From Durusdinium trenchii (Eukaryota > Sar > Dinophyceae > Suessiales > Symbiodiniaceae): 64,000 nucleotides of DNA. The notes under the pieces are model-generated. The model had not been told where the DNA came from. It was given only the letters and a program-made list of their open reading frames with translations, and did not search any database. Location of the stretch: the NCBI GenBank assembly GCA_963970005.1, contig CAXAMN010015002.1, positions 934,071 to 998,070 of the forward strand. Direction: 5' to 3'. Both the position numbers and the translations under genes were made by a program. Shown here piece by piece: positions 37,662-49,540 of this stretch (positions are counted from its first letter, which is position 1; each line of letters opens with the position of its first letter).

Positions 37662-38729
37662 TCATGGTGCCCCAGTTTCGAACCGGCCAAGCTGCACATC
37701 TACCTCGATGGCTTGACCCTTGAGTTCACTGCCATTCAGCGTGGCCACCGCGTTCTGCAACGGCGAATTCCGCGGATCTCGACTGGAAGATCGTACTGTA
37801 TAGTACTTCTTAGACAAATGCAGTTTCGTTCACCAAACCAACATGGCAAAAAACGGCACGGTGATCATTCAGACATTGCAAAGAAGACCGCATATCGCAT
37901 GGTGCAAGGTACTAGTAGTTTCTGGTTTCGCAGGCTCGAGCAAGGGATAGACTGGACCAACTCCCTCGGTCAAAGACGGGGAGTTGGGTCCTTGAAGGTG
38001 CATCCTGCGACGCCTGGAACACAAGGCCCGTCTGGGATCGTCTGGGTAGGTTTCCTCTTCTGGTGATGGTGGTACGTGAGTTCTAATCATTCTAATCTGC
38101 AATTTGATGTTGTGACAATCCCCACATATAGATATCTTCCTCTTCGCGCAAAGAAGAATTGAATCTCCTGTTTCCATGCAGCAAAACATGCACATCCGCC
38201 AGCGCAGGCAGTCTTTACTTACCTCCTTCTGCCTCAACGTCTTCGACCGTCTTGTAGGCCACCACAGCCGTGCCATTCTTCTTAATGTCCTCAGGCGCTG
38301 TGTGCAACCCAAACATATGGCACCACAAGGGATGATTGCCCTCCAACATGCGACACTCGTGTTCCAGCCAGTGTTTCTTTCTTTTTTCCAAAGGCTAACC
38401 CTTGCAACCTTCGAGGGACTCTCAACTTCACCCTGTTTCCTCTTTTGCAGGTTTTGATGGTGCAGAACCAGCACCATGTCTTACGTTCTGCCACACACAC
38501 ATGCGCAATTGAGACGACTTTGCTAAGTCAACAGATGTTGCTACGCCGCACGCTACACCTGAATGCCGAAACTAGAAGCTATGAACAGCCCAAAGATTGT
38601 CCCGACGAACCAGTGACCTGAGACTGGAGACTTCAACTTCATCACATAATCCTCAAGGTCATCCAGTTTGGTCCATTGTGAGGCTTCAACTCCAGGTGCA
38701 AACATCTCACAAAACGATCTCATGCAAAC
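37662..38729 (-). CDS. RRM-domain protein fragment, SRSF1-RRM2-like (three exons)
   Basis: Three exons join in phase. Exon 38618-38729 starts at GGGAG|GTT and contains FAPGVEASQWTKLDDLEDYV, resembling the W-x-D/E-L-x-D-x-M helix of SR-protein pseudo-RRMs. It ends at TCTCAG|GTCACT. Exon 38233-38297 (CACACAG|CG) gives APEDIKKNGTAVVAYKTVED, the strand 2-3 / RNP1 region, and ends at a GC donor, GAG|GCAGAA. Exon 37662-37754 (GTTGCAG|AAC) gives NAVATLNGSELKGQAIEVDV, then TGA at 37662-37664. The last exon may instead stop at GAG|GTAGAT (37704) and continue elsewhere. The strand 1 / RNP2 exon is not found and the left border of the first exon is uncertain. Likely role: splicing or another RNA-binding function. 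Confidence 0.58.
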
Positions 38730-38979
38730 CTCCCAACCATCAACCGGGAAGTGCTTTGCGCGCCCAGGACCGCCGCTTGGCGGCCCCTTGGGCCGGATCA
38801 GCTCCAAGGTGCGGTGATGGAGGGCTTGGCCACGGAGGAGAAGTGCTTCTCAAGATCCTTCGGGAGGGTGGCCGTGGGTGGGAGGCTGGAGAGGAAGGAG
38901 GGAGTGGGTCTATGGCACCGGAGGACGATGGCTGGCCACAAAAATTGAACAGAATGAAATACGATGGAGGTCAACCTAT

Positions 38980-39008
38980 GAGGGTTGATGAGGGTTGATG
39001 AGGGTTGA
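38980..39008. repeat. Short tandem repeat, 10-bp unit x3
   Basis: The unit AGGGTTGATG is repeated three times, with the last copy ending in AGGGTTGAG. Confidence 0.85.
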
Positions 39009-42000
39009 GTCGTTCGAAGGGTTCGACGCTCCACATGGACAGTTTGGTGCTATTTTAGTCCTGAAAGGATCCAACGTTCGAAGCACCAGGGAGGTTACTT
39101 CCAAAGACGAGCCTTGGCCTTGTCACTCAAGCATCCCTTATGGCACTGAACATTCCTGGAATGGCGTTTCATTAGTATTTGGCTAAACACCAACCGCCAA
39201 CCCCACCAAAAACAGATCGTCGGGGTTCAAGTGGAAGAATACTACCGACCCCAATCTCTATCTGCGGTTCACCAGGGCATCCGAATGGCCAACGGGATCC
39301 GTTCTGGCCAGCTTCTGAGCGGTGCGGGATACTTCGGATGACCGGGTAGAAGGATTTGGGCGATGGAGTGCCGAGTCGTCCGCTGCCTGGATTGCTTTCT
39401 CAGGATACTTTAGACCCCTACATGTCAGGCACCCGCATTGAAAAGGAACACGGCGCATTCCCAGAAACACGCTGCAACCGGCCTTTAGCAAGCTTCACAA
39501 AAACACTCCGCACACTGACATGGGCAAACACTCTGTGTTAACACGTGGGCCAACCTGCAAACATGGGCAAACATGCCGTATTCTAAAAAACATATGCGCA
39601 ATACAAAATCACGGCATCTATAAATTATTTCAAAAATTCTCTTTGAGTGGCACTGGCTCTGCTAAAGTCTCTACGTATCTCCACTTGGGTATGAGGTCAT
39701 AGGCTGTCGTGATCTCCAAGCCTCTCAGAACAGCCGAGCAGCAGTTCTGGCGCTGCCAAACCGGGATTCGCCCCGAAAAATGGACGAAGGGACAAAGCCG
39801 GATTCGAGTCATTCAAAAAGTCCTGAAACAAATACGAAAGTACTCATGAAAGTATGTCACTAATATATATATATATATACATACCCAATATATATATATA
39901 TATGAGATATATACACATAATTATGTAATATTTTTACTGTATGCTTCAAAAAAATAGTTGCCTGTGGGGTCGTTGACCTGCTTTTGAGACTTCCGGAGGT
40001 GGTTCTCTCGGTGCTTCTCTCCACCGTTCGGGTCACCGGTCGGGTCCTTCCAGGTGGTGCTTTCGGACAAACCACCAATCCTCAGGCGTCACACGTGGGC
40101 TGCGTATTGTCCTACGACGTGAGCTGCGGCCTGGTGGACGACGTATGGGCGAAACTGGTGCAACTGGCATACTCTGTCGACGACGCAATTAAGCACCCGA
40201 AAATTACGTCAATATGGTAAAACATGTAGGATTGCCGCATCCCGACCTTTTCAAGTGTCCCACTCCTTGGCCACTTGAGCAAAACAAGATCCATCAAATC
40301 AATTGTGTTTACCGTTCATACGTTGAACAAAGAAAGCAAGCAGCAAATCTCTTGGAACCCGATGTTCGCTGTGCTCCTCACACAGAACTTGTTTTCATCA
40401 CAGAACTACCAAGAGTTCATTCTGAGCACTGAAGTTCCAGAAAATCGCTGAACACTACCAAGAAGTCTTGAAATGACCAACCTCTGTATTTGGCCACCAA
40501 GGATGGTTGTCTGACACATTACAGTATATATTATATACAGTATATCTACACATCACCTCGCGAGACATGTTGTCGTTCTTTCTTAAGCGAATCCATCGCC
40601 ACTACTGAACGACCTGTCGCCGGTGTGGAGGTGCAGCTCCTTCGGTTTGTGCGTCTTCCACGCGTCCAGGTCCGGGTCCGGTCCTTCGGTTCGTCCAGCC
40701 ATCCGACCGGACGTGGGCTGAAACCCCTCAGTCATTGCTTCTGGTTCCTAGTAGGTAATGCCCTTTGCTACAATAGTAGCTCCTTCTTCCTGGTAAGGCC
40801 AGGTGTGCCCGTAGTAGCGCTAGATGTTTGTGTGAAACCCCTCATTCGGTACAAATGCACCGGAGTGCTCCGATTGTGGAAACATCGGCCAGTGGCCAAG
40901 AAGTTCTGATACTGGATATCCACCAGGGATGAGGTCTCATAATAGGATCCATCTGCACATATAGAGGACAGGTCCAAACTAGTGAACTGGTATGCTAAAC
41001 TGAGATCCTGTAGATGAAATCCTGTGGATGTGTGTGTTTTTGTTCCGCACAGTTCGACATTTCTGAAGTAACACATCTTGTAGATGTGGTTTCTTGCACA
41101 ATGCCACATTTCTGCAGTACAAACCCTGGGCACCGACTTCTTTAGATTTCTCAAGCAGCACATCTGAAACCTATGATAGATGTTCCCCCGTGCCCAAGAA
41201 CCCCCAAACACTTCACGACCGCCGGATCGATCGGTGCTGTCGCCGAGGGACCAAACCTGCGCGTCGCCGGCTGCGCGTCGCCAGCGGTGGTGGTGTTCGC
41301 CGGTCACCCGAGAAAACGTTGTTGGCAAAGACAAGGCATACCACGAATATGTCTTTGGTGACACGTGTTGTTGTTTTCCAATTTATACTGATATAAATAT
41401 CTATCTATATATTTGTTTATTTAATGTTATTATTTGTTTATAGAGAGCGGGCAGTTGTGGCAGTACGCTTTTTGGCACATTTGCTATTATGACAAATGGA
41501 TTATTCATAATAACTTATATGCTATACCTAATCCTATTGTAATTTAATTCTAATTCGGTTCTAATTCAACTCTACATGAATTCTAGTTTATTTTCGTTCA
41601 ACATCAATACTGATTTAAATCTAAATGGAATTTAATCAAACCTGATTTATATAATTCCATGTCAATTTTTTCTAATATAGTTCTTGTTGCCCGTTAAAAC
41701 TACAGTATATGTATGAGTTTTTCCTTATACTATATTGTAAGTTGATTTTTGCCAAGGAGCTGGCTTTACATTTACTGTTTTTTTTGAATTCCAACAAACG
41801 TGTGAAAACATATTTTGAAGTGTAGGTATGTACCAGGACCATCCTTCTTGGGTATCCAATGGAGATCCACAAATAGCATAGGGTAGTCCAGCCAGGACAC
41901 CCAAACGATGGTCCAGGTAGGTATACTTGTACTGTTATTGGCATCTTGTAGTTATTGTTCAAGGTACAAACGAAGGATCAAAGTGTTTCAGTACATACCA
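39009..42000. other. No confident gene
   Basis: TA tracts lie at 39859-39906. GC-rich pockets at 39960-40200, 40600-40700 and 41210-41300 keep frames open on both strands, and no homology was seen. The stretch 41400-41820 is strongly AT-rich. Confidence 0.4.
40747..40833. repeat. Dispersed repeat (GCCAGGAGCCCC family), copy 3, degenerate
   Basis: Blocks TTCCTAGTAGG, AGTAGCTCCTTCTTCCT, GGTAAGGCCAGG and CGTAGTAGCG correspond to copies 1 and 2 with substitutions. Confidence 0.55.
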
Positions 42001-42009
42001 GGGCGCCCT

Positions 42010-42030
42010 AAGGGGTGGTTAATGGACACC
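42010..42030 (-). repeat. 21-bp dispersed repeat, reverse copy
   Basis: The reverse complement of this stretch (GGTGTCCATTAACCACCCCT plus one base) is identical to 54669-54689. Both copies sit between CCCTTAGGG-like half sites, suggesting a small palindromic element. Confidence 0.65.
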
Positions 42031-43829
42031 ACTTGACCTCTAGGGGTCACTCCGGGATCATACGGAATGCTTGCCCACTATGTACATGTCTTCTCTTGTT
42101 TGACTTTCAACCGTCCACTAAATGGAAATCAACCACAAATGTTCCTTGATGTCTTCGCAGTGGTGTGTGTGTGTGCGCTGTTAGATGTTCATCGGATCAT
42201 AGTGGCAGTTGTCAGGTTGTTAGATGTCCATCGGATCCGTTGTCCTTCCATCGGCTCAGCGGATCACAGGTTGACTCAGCGGCCGCCCCTGTCGAGGCCT
42301 GGACCCTGTCTTCGACGGCTTTGAAAACACATTGGAGCGTTGGAGCGGGGCTGCTTCGTGGATGTTTGGCACTTCAAAACGGACGCACATGTGGGGGATC
42401 GTGGGGATGAAAAAAAGAGGACTCTGCTTGAAAGCTGCTCGTGCGAAGGCTGAGCCGGAAGGCTGGGGGGATCCCAAACATCGGTTTGACATCACACTCC
42501 TCATGCACTACTCCAGTTCCATGGCAAAATGAACTGGCTTTTGGAGTACAAATGGGTGTGTGCCAAGGCTCACAATGAAAACTATCTTAGGCTGTTAGCG
42601 ATGTGTTTTCCATCATTTTAGTCCAACATCATGTTTCGAACCCAGTTCCAGTGGCCTTCAATGAGGCATCGGTATTTCGAAGCTTTTCCTCATACTTCGA
42701 CAAGGGCCTCGGCAGGTCGATGGGCAGTCTTTGCATGATATTGGGAGCTTGGAACAGACCAAAACCAAAGGACCTAGCATGACCCCATTGGAAAAATAGA
42801 CACATTGTATACATAATAACAAAAATATACCTGAATTCAGTACCATTTTTTATGGTAGGGTACAACATGGAGGGTCCAGGTAACAGCAGCTCAACACATG
42901 AACAAAACCCGACCCAAAAATCTGCTGGCAACCATCGCCGGAATGTAGCCGCCTACACCCTGTTGTGCCAGAAAATGTAAATTGTTTAGTGAAGTTGAGG
43001 GCCGCCAAAAAATCAATAATGGATATGTTTATTGATTATTGGAACATCTATAAATGTGTTGGTTGAGGGAAACACTACTTCTCAAAAAATGCGCCCTCCA
43101 GCACCCTCATCGCCCATGTTTAGGCAGTAAACAACCACAAAAAACAATTCCTATATTATAAAGTGAACTATAGTTGCATATCCCTGACCATGCACTTTCA
43201 AGCAGATCATTCCCACAAATTTGACTTTGCCACAAAGGCCAGCACTGAGGTCTCTTGGCTATGGTTCAAAAATAATCTACCACGTGCTAATGATCCAAGG
43301 TGCACCCATGCCCCCCCTGCCTCGCATGCGTCCCATGTCGCGCGAGACTTGTCTGGGCTGCCCAATCTTTTTTTGGGGCGCAGGTGCCGGGGACTTCCAC
43401 GTCTGCCGTCCTACAGAGGCCCAAAGGTCTCCGTTGAAGCTGGAAAGGAAGCAGGTGGGAAACCCTTAGCCCCAAATCCGCCAAGCCTCAGCAACACTGG
43501 TTTCATAGTCCCCGGCTGTTGTTTCTTTGTGCTGGTTGCCATTGGAGTGCTGGAACCTGAAGATATAGCGATAAATACATATGTATTGTTATGTATTTTC
43601 AAAAAATGAAAAACCCAAATCGAAAGATTCAGCATCTCAACACCAAAACCAAGTGGTGGCCCAACAGGTTACAGATGCAGGAGTGCCCAGAACCATCTAA
43701 GGAACCTCACAAAGACATTGTTTTATGCTATGTTGATACAAATAACTATACAAGTAGCAATACACATATATATATATATATATGTTGACATTGACATGTA
43801 TTTGTGAAATTGTCTTTCCGGGGCAGGTC

Positions 43830-43975
43830 GCTGAACAAGTTGCAGAAGAAATTTCCGGAGCAGATTCCGGGCGGAGCAGGTCCCGGAGAGAATTGGAGAG
43901 GAGGTTCCAGAGCAAGTCCCGGAGCAGGTTCTGGAGCAGCTTCCGGAGCTGGTTCTGCAGCAAGTTTCACAATAT
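43830..43975. repeat. Degenerate tandem repeat (CCGGAGCAGGTT-like units)
   Basis: Around ten imperfect units of about 12-15 bases (TCCGGAGCAG, CCCGGAGCAGG, TCTGGAGCAGC) follow one another. All frames on both strands stay open through it, giving Gly/Ala/Ser-rich, Arg/Ser-rich or Leu/Asn-rich peptides. It should not be taken as coding without other evidence. Confidence 0.75.
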
Positions 43976-44839
43976 TTTTCCTCCAGCAAGAAGGAGAAAG
44001 TGCTTCATCAAAACACAATATGCTGGAGCTGCTCGGAGTTGTCGCCTCATCAAAGCCACAATAGATGTCTCAGGTTGCCCCGTGGCCAAGGTGCTAAGAA
44101 AAGACTCTTCCAAGCATGGTCTCAGGCAGAGCCATCATCAGAATAGTGAGTAGTGTCGATCGCATCACCCGTCACACGTGGCCATCATCATCAGGTCACT
44201 ATGGGTCGCACATTGGCTAAGTAAACAAAGAGGCGAACTCTGACCAGAGTGAGTTGTAAGTCCCGAAGAGTTGCAATTCCCACGCAGACGGTCTGTGCGA
44301 CTGCTTCATTCTCTGAGAAACGTTCTTGGGCTCGCTCATGCCATTCTGCTAGTAAGGACTTGTTCTCATGCTATTCTGCGAGTAGGGACTTGTTGTCATG
44401 AGAGGCCCCAACGAATGTTTCCACGTACTCAGGTACTCCAAGATTGCTCGAGCATGCAGTCTATGTCCTCATCATTCTCGAGCGGCCAAATAGCGTGGTG
44501 ACAAATGCCTGCCTAGACCTTTTCGAAGGACTTCTTGACATGAGCTGAAACTGTCGCGCTGGCGTTACAAACGTTTTGACACATGCTGTGAATTTGCGCT
44601 TCCGCTCAGGAAGCGTTTTCTTGCACTTGCAACGGCCCATTGTGCCAGCTAAGCCCAGGTCTCTTGCAAAGAAAGGCATGCCTCCATATTCTGGGGATTG
44701 CAAAGCTGACTGCGGTTGAACAGTCTGATTGGGAGACGACCTCGACGCTGTAAACCTGCCCTAGTATATAGCATCAGAAATCATATAGCTTCATGAGCTG
44801 CTTGCGGCTTTAGCTGTAAGCAAGATCTGTCTACTGTGC

Positions 44840-45170
44840 GAACATGCAGACATGCTGTGATGCTGCCAATGCCGTAGCGAATTGACGCTGGCATGTCGTC
44901 ATGCTGGAATGTTGTCACGCTGGCATGTTCATGTCATCAGGCTACCATGTTTACTGCGCACTGGCATGCCGACATTCCAACAGGTTGTCACTCTGCCACA
45001 CTAACTTGTAGAATCTTGTAGACATGTGCCATGCTGAAGGGCTGTCTTTGCTCCCACGCTAACATTACATACGTGTTGTCCTGCTGACACGGGCCACCCT
45101 AGCATGCAACACGTTGTCACGCTGAGATGGTGACGTCGGGTCATGCTGTCGTGCTGACATGCTGGCAGGC
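44840..45170. repeat. Degenerate repeat field (ACGCTGACATG / TTGTCACGCTG units)
   Basis: Variants of TGTTGTCACGCTGGCATG recur many times over 330 bases with changing spacing. No open frame of note was found. Confidence 0.65.
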
Positions 45171-45437
45171 TCCCAAGCGGATTCCAGAGCAGGTTCCCTG
45201 ATTCTTGATCCTTGCGGCCTTGTCATGCTTGCACAATTGGGGCACATGCGCTATGCCGTATTGCTGCGTCTGCGATACCCGCGTAGCACATTGAAAAGGC
45301 TCATGTGTTTCAAATCACCACTGTCTGACAAAGGCACTAACACTTGTTGGTGAATAGGCAATTCTGTCACTACTTCATTAGGTGGATTCATTCTGAGCTG
45401 TGGGTGCTTTTCTTGGACTTGTTCAACGCTTTGGCAG

Positions 45438-45534
45438 CAGCGTCCTTTGATCTGCGAGACGATGTTGGAGATGTTAGCGCCGTGGGGGACGAACACCCAG
45501 GAACCGCCGCCGCCACCTTTCCTGAAGGCGCATG
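45438..45534 (+). CDS. Probable internal exon, unknown gene
   Basis: A pyrimidine-rich acceptor (ACGCTTTGGCAG) is followed by two bases and the peptide ASFDLRDDVGDVSAVGDEHP, then GTAAATFPEGA. It ends at a consensus donor, CATG|GTAAGC, at 45534. The acceptor could also lie three bases further on. The peptide is acidic and alanine-rich. The minus strand is open over the same stretch, but the GTAAGC donor favours plus. Not recognised. Confidence 0.35.
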
Positions 45535-45939
45535 GTAAGCTGAGTGGGCAAAACCCGGCTTTCCATGAAACCACTCTCATTTGATAGCCCCTCCCATGAG
45601 GGTTTGTATGGGTTTGTCAAACATCTTATCCTTCGTCATCTTTGGCTTGGGAATGGAACACTACAGTACAAACATCAAACCCTCATTTCCCCACAAAACC
45701 TTTTCTGATTTGGCTAAAAGTCAGGCCTTGGTTGACCTACCTGGGAGGTCAAGCTACATGGTGTTGGGGCTCCAGGTTTTGACCCATCGCCATTTTGGTA
45801 GAACCGACCTGATTCTTGGGCGCTTGGAGTGATTTTGTCATGGGGCCATCGTCCAATCCATTTCCAGGCGTCTTTCGTCTGCCGTGGAAGGAATACACAA
45901 GCTGACTCAACCAAAACATCGACCACACAAAGACCCAAC

Positions 45940-46160
45940 CAGTTCGCCCCTTAGTTCCAGCACTGGATTTCGCTCGTTGTCTTGGTCCGTTCTGGAACCC
46001 AGGACGACGAACGCTTCAAGTGGCCCTGCTCCCTTGGGCTTCGAGATCACCTTCCGCACAGGAGCCGCCTGGAGCTGGCGCCCGGCCGTCTCCCCGCCAG
46101 CGGGTGGTGCGACCATGTCTGCTGGTTCAATGCAAGAGTGTCCGAGGTCGTTCAAACACT
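45940..46160 (-). CDS. Exon-like segment, unknown
   Basis: The minus-strand frame has balanced, protein-like composition, for example PVRKVISKPKGAGPLEAFVV followed by LGSRTDQDNERNPVLELRG, with GC-rich third positions. Possible borders are ACCAG|CA on the right and GAACTG|GTTGGG on the left. A plus-strand frame (Ser/Pro/Ala-rich) is also open. No domain is recognised. Confidence 0.3.
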
Positions 46161-47235
46161 GCATTCTGATGTGTGATGTGGTGTTTTCTTCTTGAAAATC
46201 AGAACAGAACGACTCCGAGGACCCAAGGCCCGGGTCATGGCTCGATGCATGGAAAGGTGATTTCTGCCAAACTTCGCACCAACAAAACTGGTCCAAGCCG
46301 GTCACAAAGGACCAGACTCGTCGTTTCATTCTGGGACCAAGGCAGTTTTGAGAGGGTCAATGACAATGACGAGGTGTTAGGGAGACTATATTGCGATACA
46401 TGACCTATTCCATACTCCATCATATTCCAACTTGCATCATCCAAATTATTCCATTAAAACACAAATATGTCAATACACACACGTAGAGCCTGGAGTGTTT
46501 GCTCCTGTTGCCTGCAACTATCGGCGAACCTGGCGGGTCGACACCGTCGCCTGTCTCAGCACGGTCTGTCTCACCGCACCCCACGGTCTTCCCATGGCGT
46601 CGGGAAGCTGCGACGAAAAGCGACGCGTTGGGCTACCGGGCAAACCACCGCGGGCGAGGTGCGCGGGCGAGGTGCGAGTTCGAGATGGGTTCGAGATGGG
46701 CAGCACTGTAGACGTCTTGAGTAAAGAATAAAACAATTAGATTGTAAGAGCTCTTCATATGCGATTTTTTTTTACATCCAGTGGATACATGATCGTAGCT
46801 TTACAAGTGATTTGTAGCTTAGACTAAGTCTACCAAGATCCTTCGCCTTGACGGGGCCCATTCAAAGCTTGGTGGGGTGATGGTTTCTCCCGTTTTGCCG
46901 ACCGCACCCTCAACACTGATTGGCCCGACTCCGAGATGGAGTCAAACCATGTTTAAGCCATGAGGTTTCAGTCTTCCCTGGTTTGTCTGGAAGCGAGTGA
47001 GGGTGTTCTATAGACTTTTCTTGGTCAACCAGGGATCCAGCTCGGAGGACTCATCCAAACAGTCTAGGGATCAAGAACTACTGCATCTTTCATCTCCCGT
47101 TGATGGTCCCTAAGAGTCTTTGATGGACACCTTCTCCTGAACCCCCCATAGGTCTTGGGTTAACCAAAACATGCCAAAACCATCCAAAACCCACATGACA
47201 TGCTTGGACCCTCTACTTCCTTCACTATTGAAAAA

Positions 47236-47862
47236 TCACCCTGTCACACCCCCACAAAACAAAAAAAACAGAAAACAACCAACATCCGGGGCCGTCCAGG
47301 ACTGTCGTGCCCTCTTTGACATGTTCTCATGAAAGAGCTCCAAACAGCCCGGAGATTGTTTTTTTCTCTTCCAAACCCCTCCCCCCTTCACCCCTTGTTC
47401 CGGGATCAACGGACTCGCGGAAACGTTCGTCCGTTCCTCCGTTCGGACCGAGTCGGATCCGACTCGTGACCCTCTGAAGTCGGATCGTTCCGCTGCTTTT
47501 TTAGCAGCAGAAGTGGAGATGTGGTCCCACTCCCGGAGAGTGGATGGGAGTAGATGGTCCCAACAGGCCACTACATATGAGGCCAAATAGGATGACCCTT
47601 GTCCGTTCCTGGTCCGAATGGTGCCAAAAAAATGTCTTTGTCGTTTTTGTTTTTTCACTTGAATGTGTTTTGTTTCAGGGTGTATATGGCAATCCAGGGG
47701 TGGCTCAAGTTCTGATAAACGTCTGTTTGAGTCTCCAGATCTCTCAAGGACATTCACTGGAAAATAAGCGTCAAGTAACAACCCCCCCCCAAAAGGTTGG
47801 AATGGCCGAGGTCCGAGGCGTGCAGAACTCCCCAATCTCCTGGAGATCAACTTCTCCACCAA
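47236..47862 (-). CDS. Longest frame outside the retroelement, 208 codons, doubtful
   Basis: The minus strand is open for 208 codons. The middle part (REWDHISTSAAKKAAERSDF, then SVRTEERTNVSASPL) looks most protein-like. The last part ends in a Phe-rich stretch from a poly-purine/poly-pyrimidine tract. It contains a local palindrome, GAGTCGGATCCGACTC. It may contain one real exon, but the borders cannot be fixed and no homology is seen. Confidence 0.25.
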   Translation of the reverse strand: MVEKLISRRLGSSARLGPRPFQPFGGGLLLDAYFPVNVLERSGDSNRRLSELEPPLDCHIHPETKHIQVKKQKRQRHFFGTIRTRNGQGSSYLASYVVACWDHLLPSTLREWDHISTSAAKKAAERSDFRGSRVGSDSVRTEERTNVSASPLIPEQGVKGGGVWKRKKQSPGCLELFHENMSKRARQSWTAPDVGCFLFFLFCGGVTG

Positions 47863-48540
47863 GCTTTGATCCCGACGCCTGGCACACAGGACCCCGTCGA
47901 AACGCTCCCAAAAGACTTATTACGTTGTCTTTTTTAAGAATATATTGATAGTAACTATATAAGAGAGTCGAAGAGTCCTTTACAGTATTCCAGGAGATTC
48001 ATGTTTCCAACAAAAACTCCAAACGAGAAACTCAACATCTTTTGGGCCAACGGATGCATTTACTGCTGTTTTGTTCTTTGCCGGTCGATTTCGCAGCCTC
48101 AACAAATGCAGCCGAACTCACCGCCAGGGATCTTTCCAAATAATAGGGGGAAAGGACGAGTTTCTCAAAAGCACGGGATAGCCTGGCAGTCTCTCAAGAA
48201 AGCTCTAGCTGTTCTGTAAAGTGTTGATCATATCAGAAAGATTCAGAAAGGCTATTGATACGCCCCCAAACATGAGCACATGTTTTGCTTCAAAACATGC
48301 AAGTGGGCCAGATGCACTGAATGTCATCCGCGCACGATACTGCCGATCTTCAGCGTAAAGTCCATAACACCTTGAACATACAACCCTTATATAGTGAGTT
48401 TCTTGCAATTTGGCAAAGATGATTTCAATCAAATATACAGTTTTCTTTTTTTGTACTATCATGTTTTAGTTTTGACATGTTTTGACTATACTTCAAATAC
48501 CAACCACCAAGTCTGACGAACCACACTCCAACATCTAAGT

Positions 48541-48738
48541 CATCGTCGAACCCAGCATCCCGTCCACCTGCGCCAGTCCAGCCCCTCAACGACCCCAGGA
48601 CCCCGCTGGCGCCAACCGCATCATGTGCACAGCCTGGGGAGCTTCTCCCAAAAGCTCCGCACCGCCGCGGGCGCCACACGCAAGGCGAGCAGTAACCTGG
48701 CTCCACATGGGTCCCAAATCCAGAATAGCAAAGGTAGG
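48541..48738. CDS. GC-rich exon-like segment, strand unresolved
   Basis: On plus, SFSQKLRTAAGATRKASSNL and APHGSQIQNSK end at a consensus donor, GCAAAG|GTAGGC (48738). On minus, FWVDLQPTFAILDLGPMWSQ and ARGGAELLGEAPQAVHMMRL are open too. One of the two is probably a real exon. The donor favours plus. Confidence 0.25.
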
Positions 48739-49296
48739 CTGGAGATCCACCCAAAACCCACCCACCCCAATCACTGCAAATAAACATGTGGGACAGGAGC
48801 CCCAGAATCGTGTTTTTGGGACTGGGTTCCGGTGGTTCCGCAGCTCTTTTCACAGTCTGTGAGAAGTCACCTGGAAGTTTCAAGAGATCTGAGGGGGTCG
48901 ACACTGGAATAATCGCCACTGACAGATCTGGGTGCTGCCGAAGATCCTGTAACATTGGGTAAACCAAGAGTGGGAGATGGGTGGGAGTGTGATCTCCACC
49001 TTCCCTGTGTCGATGACGAAACACTTTCTCAGCCAAGTCAATTATTTATGTTGTTTCTTGTTTAATTCACACTCCAGCAGTCCCAAAGGTGCTTAATGGA
49101 GGTTGGGGGTGCCCAGAACATCCACTCTCTGGATGGGACTAAACACCACCCCTTTGTGACGGCTGGCTTACTTATATAGTTTCTTTCCACCAGCTAAGTG
49201 AAGAGTCTCATACGAACGGACGGGTGTGTCGCGGTGCGTTCCACATCACCGGGCGCGCAACGCGGTGCGAAGCCCCACCGGTCTCCGGCCATTTTC

Positions 49297-49314
49297 CACG
49301 TGACCGGTCACGTG
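49297..49314. promoter_or_regulatory. Perfect 18-bp palindrome with two CACGTG boxes
   Basis: The sequence CACGTGACCGGTCACGTG is its own reverse complement and holds two E/G-box hexamers around an ACCGGT centre. A regulatory role is a guess; it may be chance in GC-rich DNA. Confidence 0.3.
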
Positions 49315-49506
49315 AGTGCGGCAGGGTCTTCCTGCACTGGTGGTCGGCGGCATCGGTGGAAAGGGGAAGTGGCATGGCGAACTGGACCATGTGAACACGG
49401 TCATCGGTTGAAGTGGGCGTTTGTCCGGTCATCGGCCTGAATTATGCACGCAAATTTTGGCCAAGGAAGGATTCTGTCTCATCTGTCAGCTGGGACTCGT
49501 CCGCAA

Positions 49507-49509
49507 GTG

Positions 49510-49538
<29 letters not shown>
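49507..49538. repeat. (GT)n microsatellite
   Basis: About fifteen GT units with one TT interruption. Confidence 0.9.

Positions 49539-49539
<1 letters not shown>

Positions 49540-49540
<1 letters not shown>

Noticed and set aside
42256..42504. Exon near 42.3 kb
   Set aside because: Two plus frames and one minus frame are about equally good; no consensus donor and acceptor pair singles one out.
43782..44153. Arg/Ser-rich or Gly/Ala-rich protein
   Set aside because: The peptides arise from a degenerate tandem repeat that keeps all frames open.
48425..49036. 203-codon minus-strand frame as one protein
   Set aside because: It crosses consensus splice sites, and its GC-rich middle is better explained by an exon in another frame or strand.
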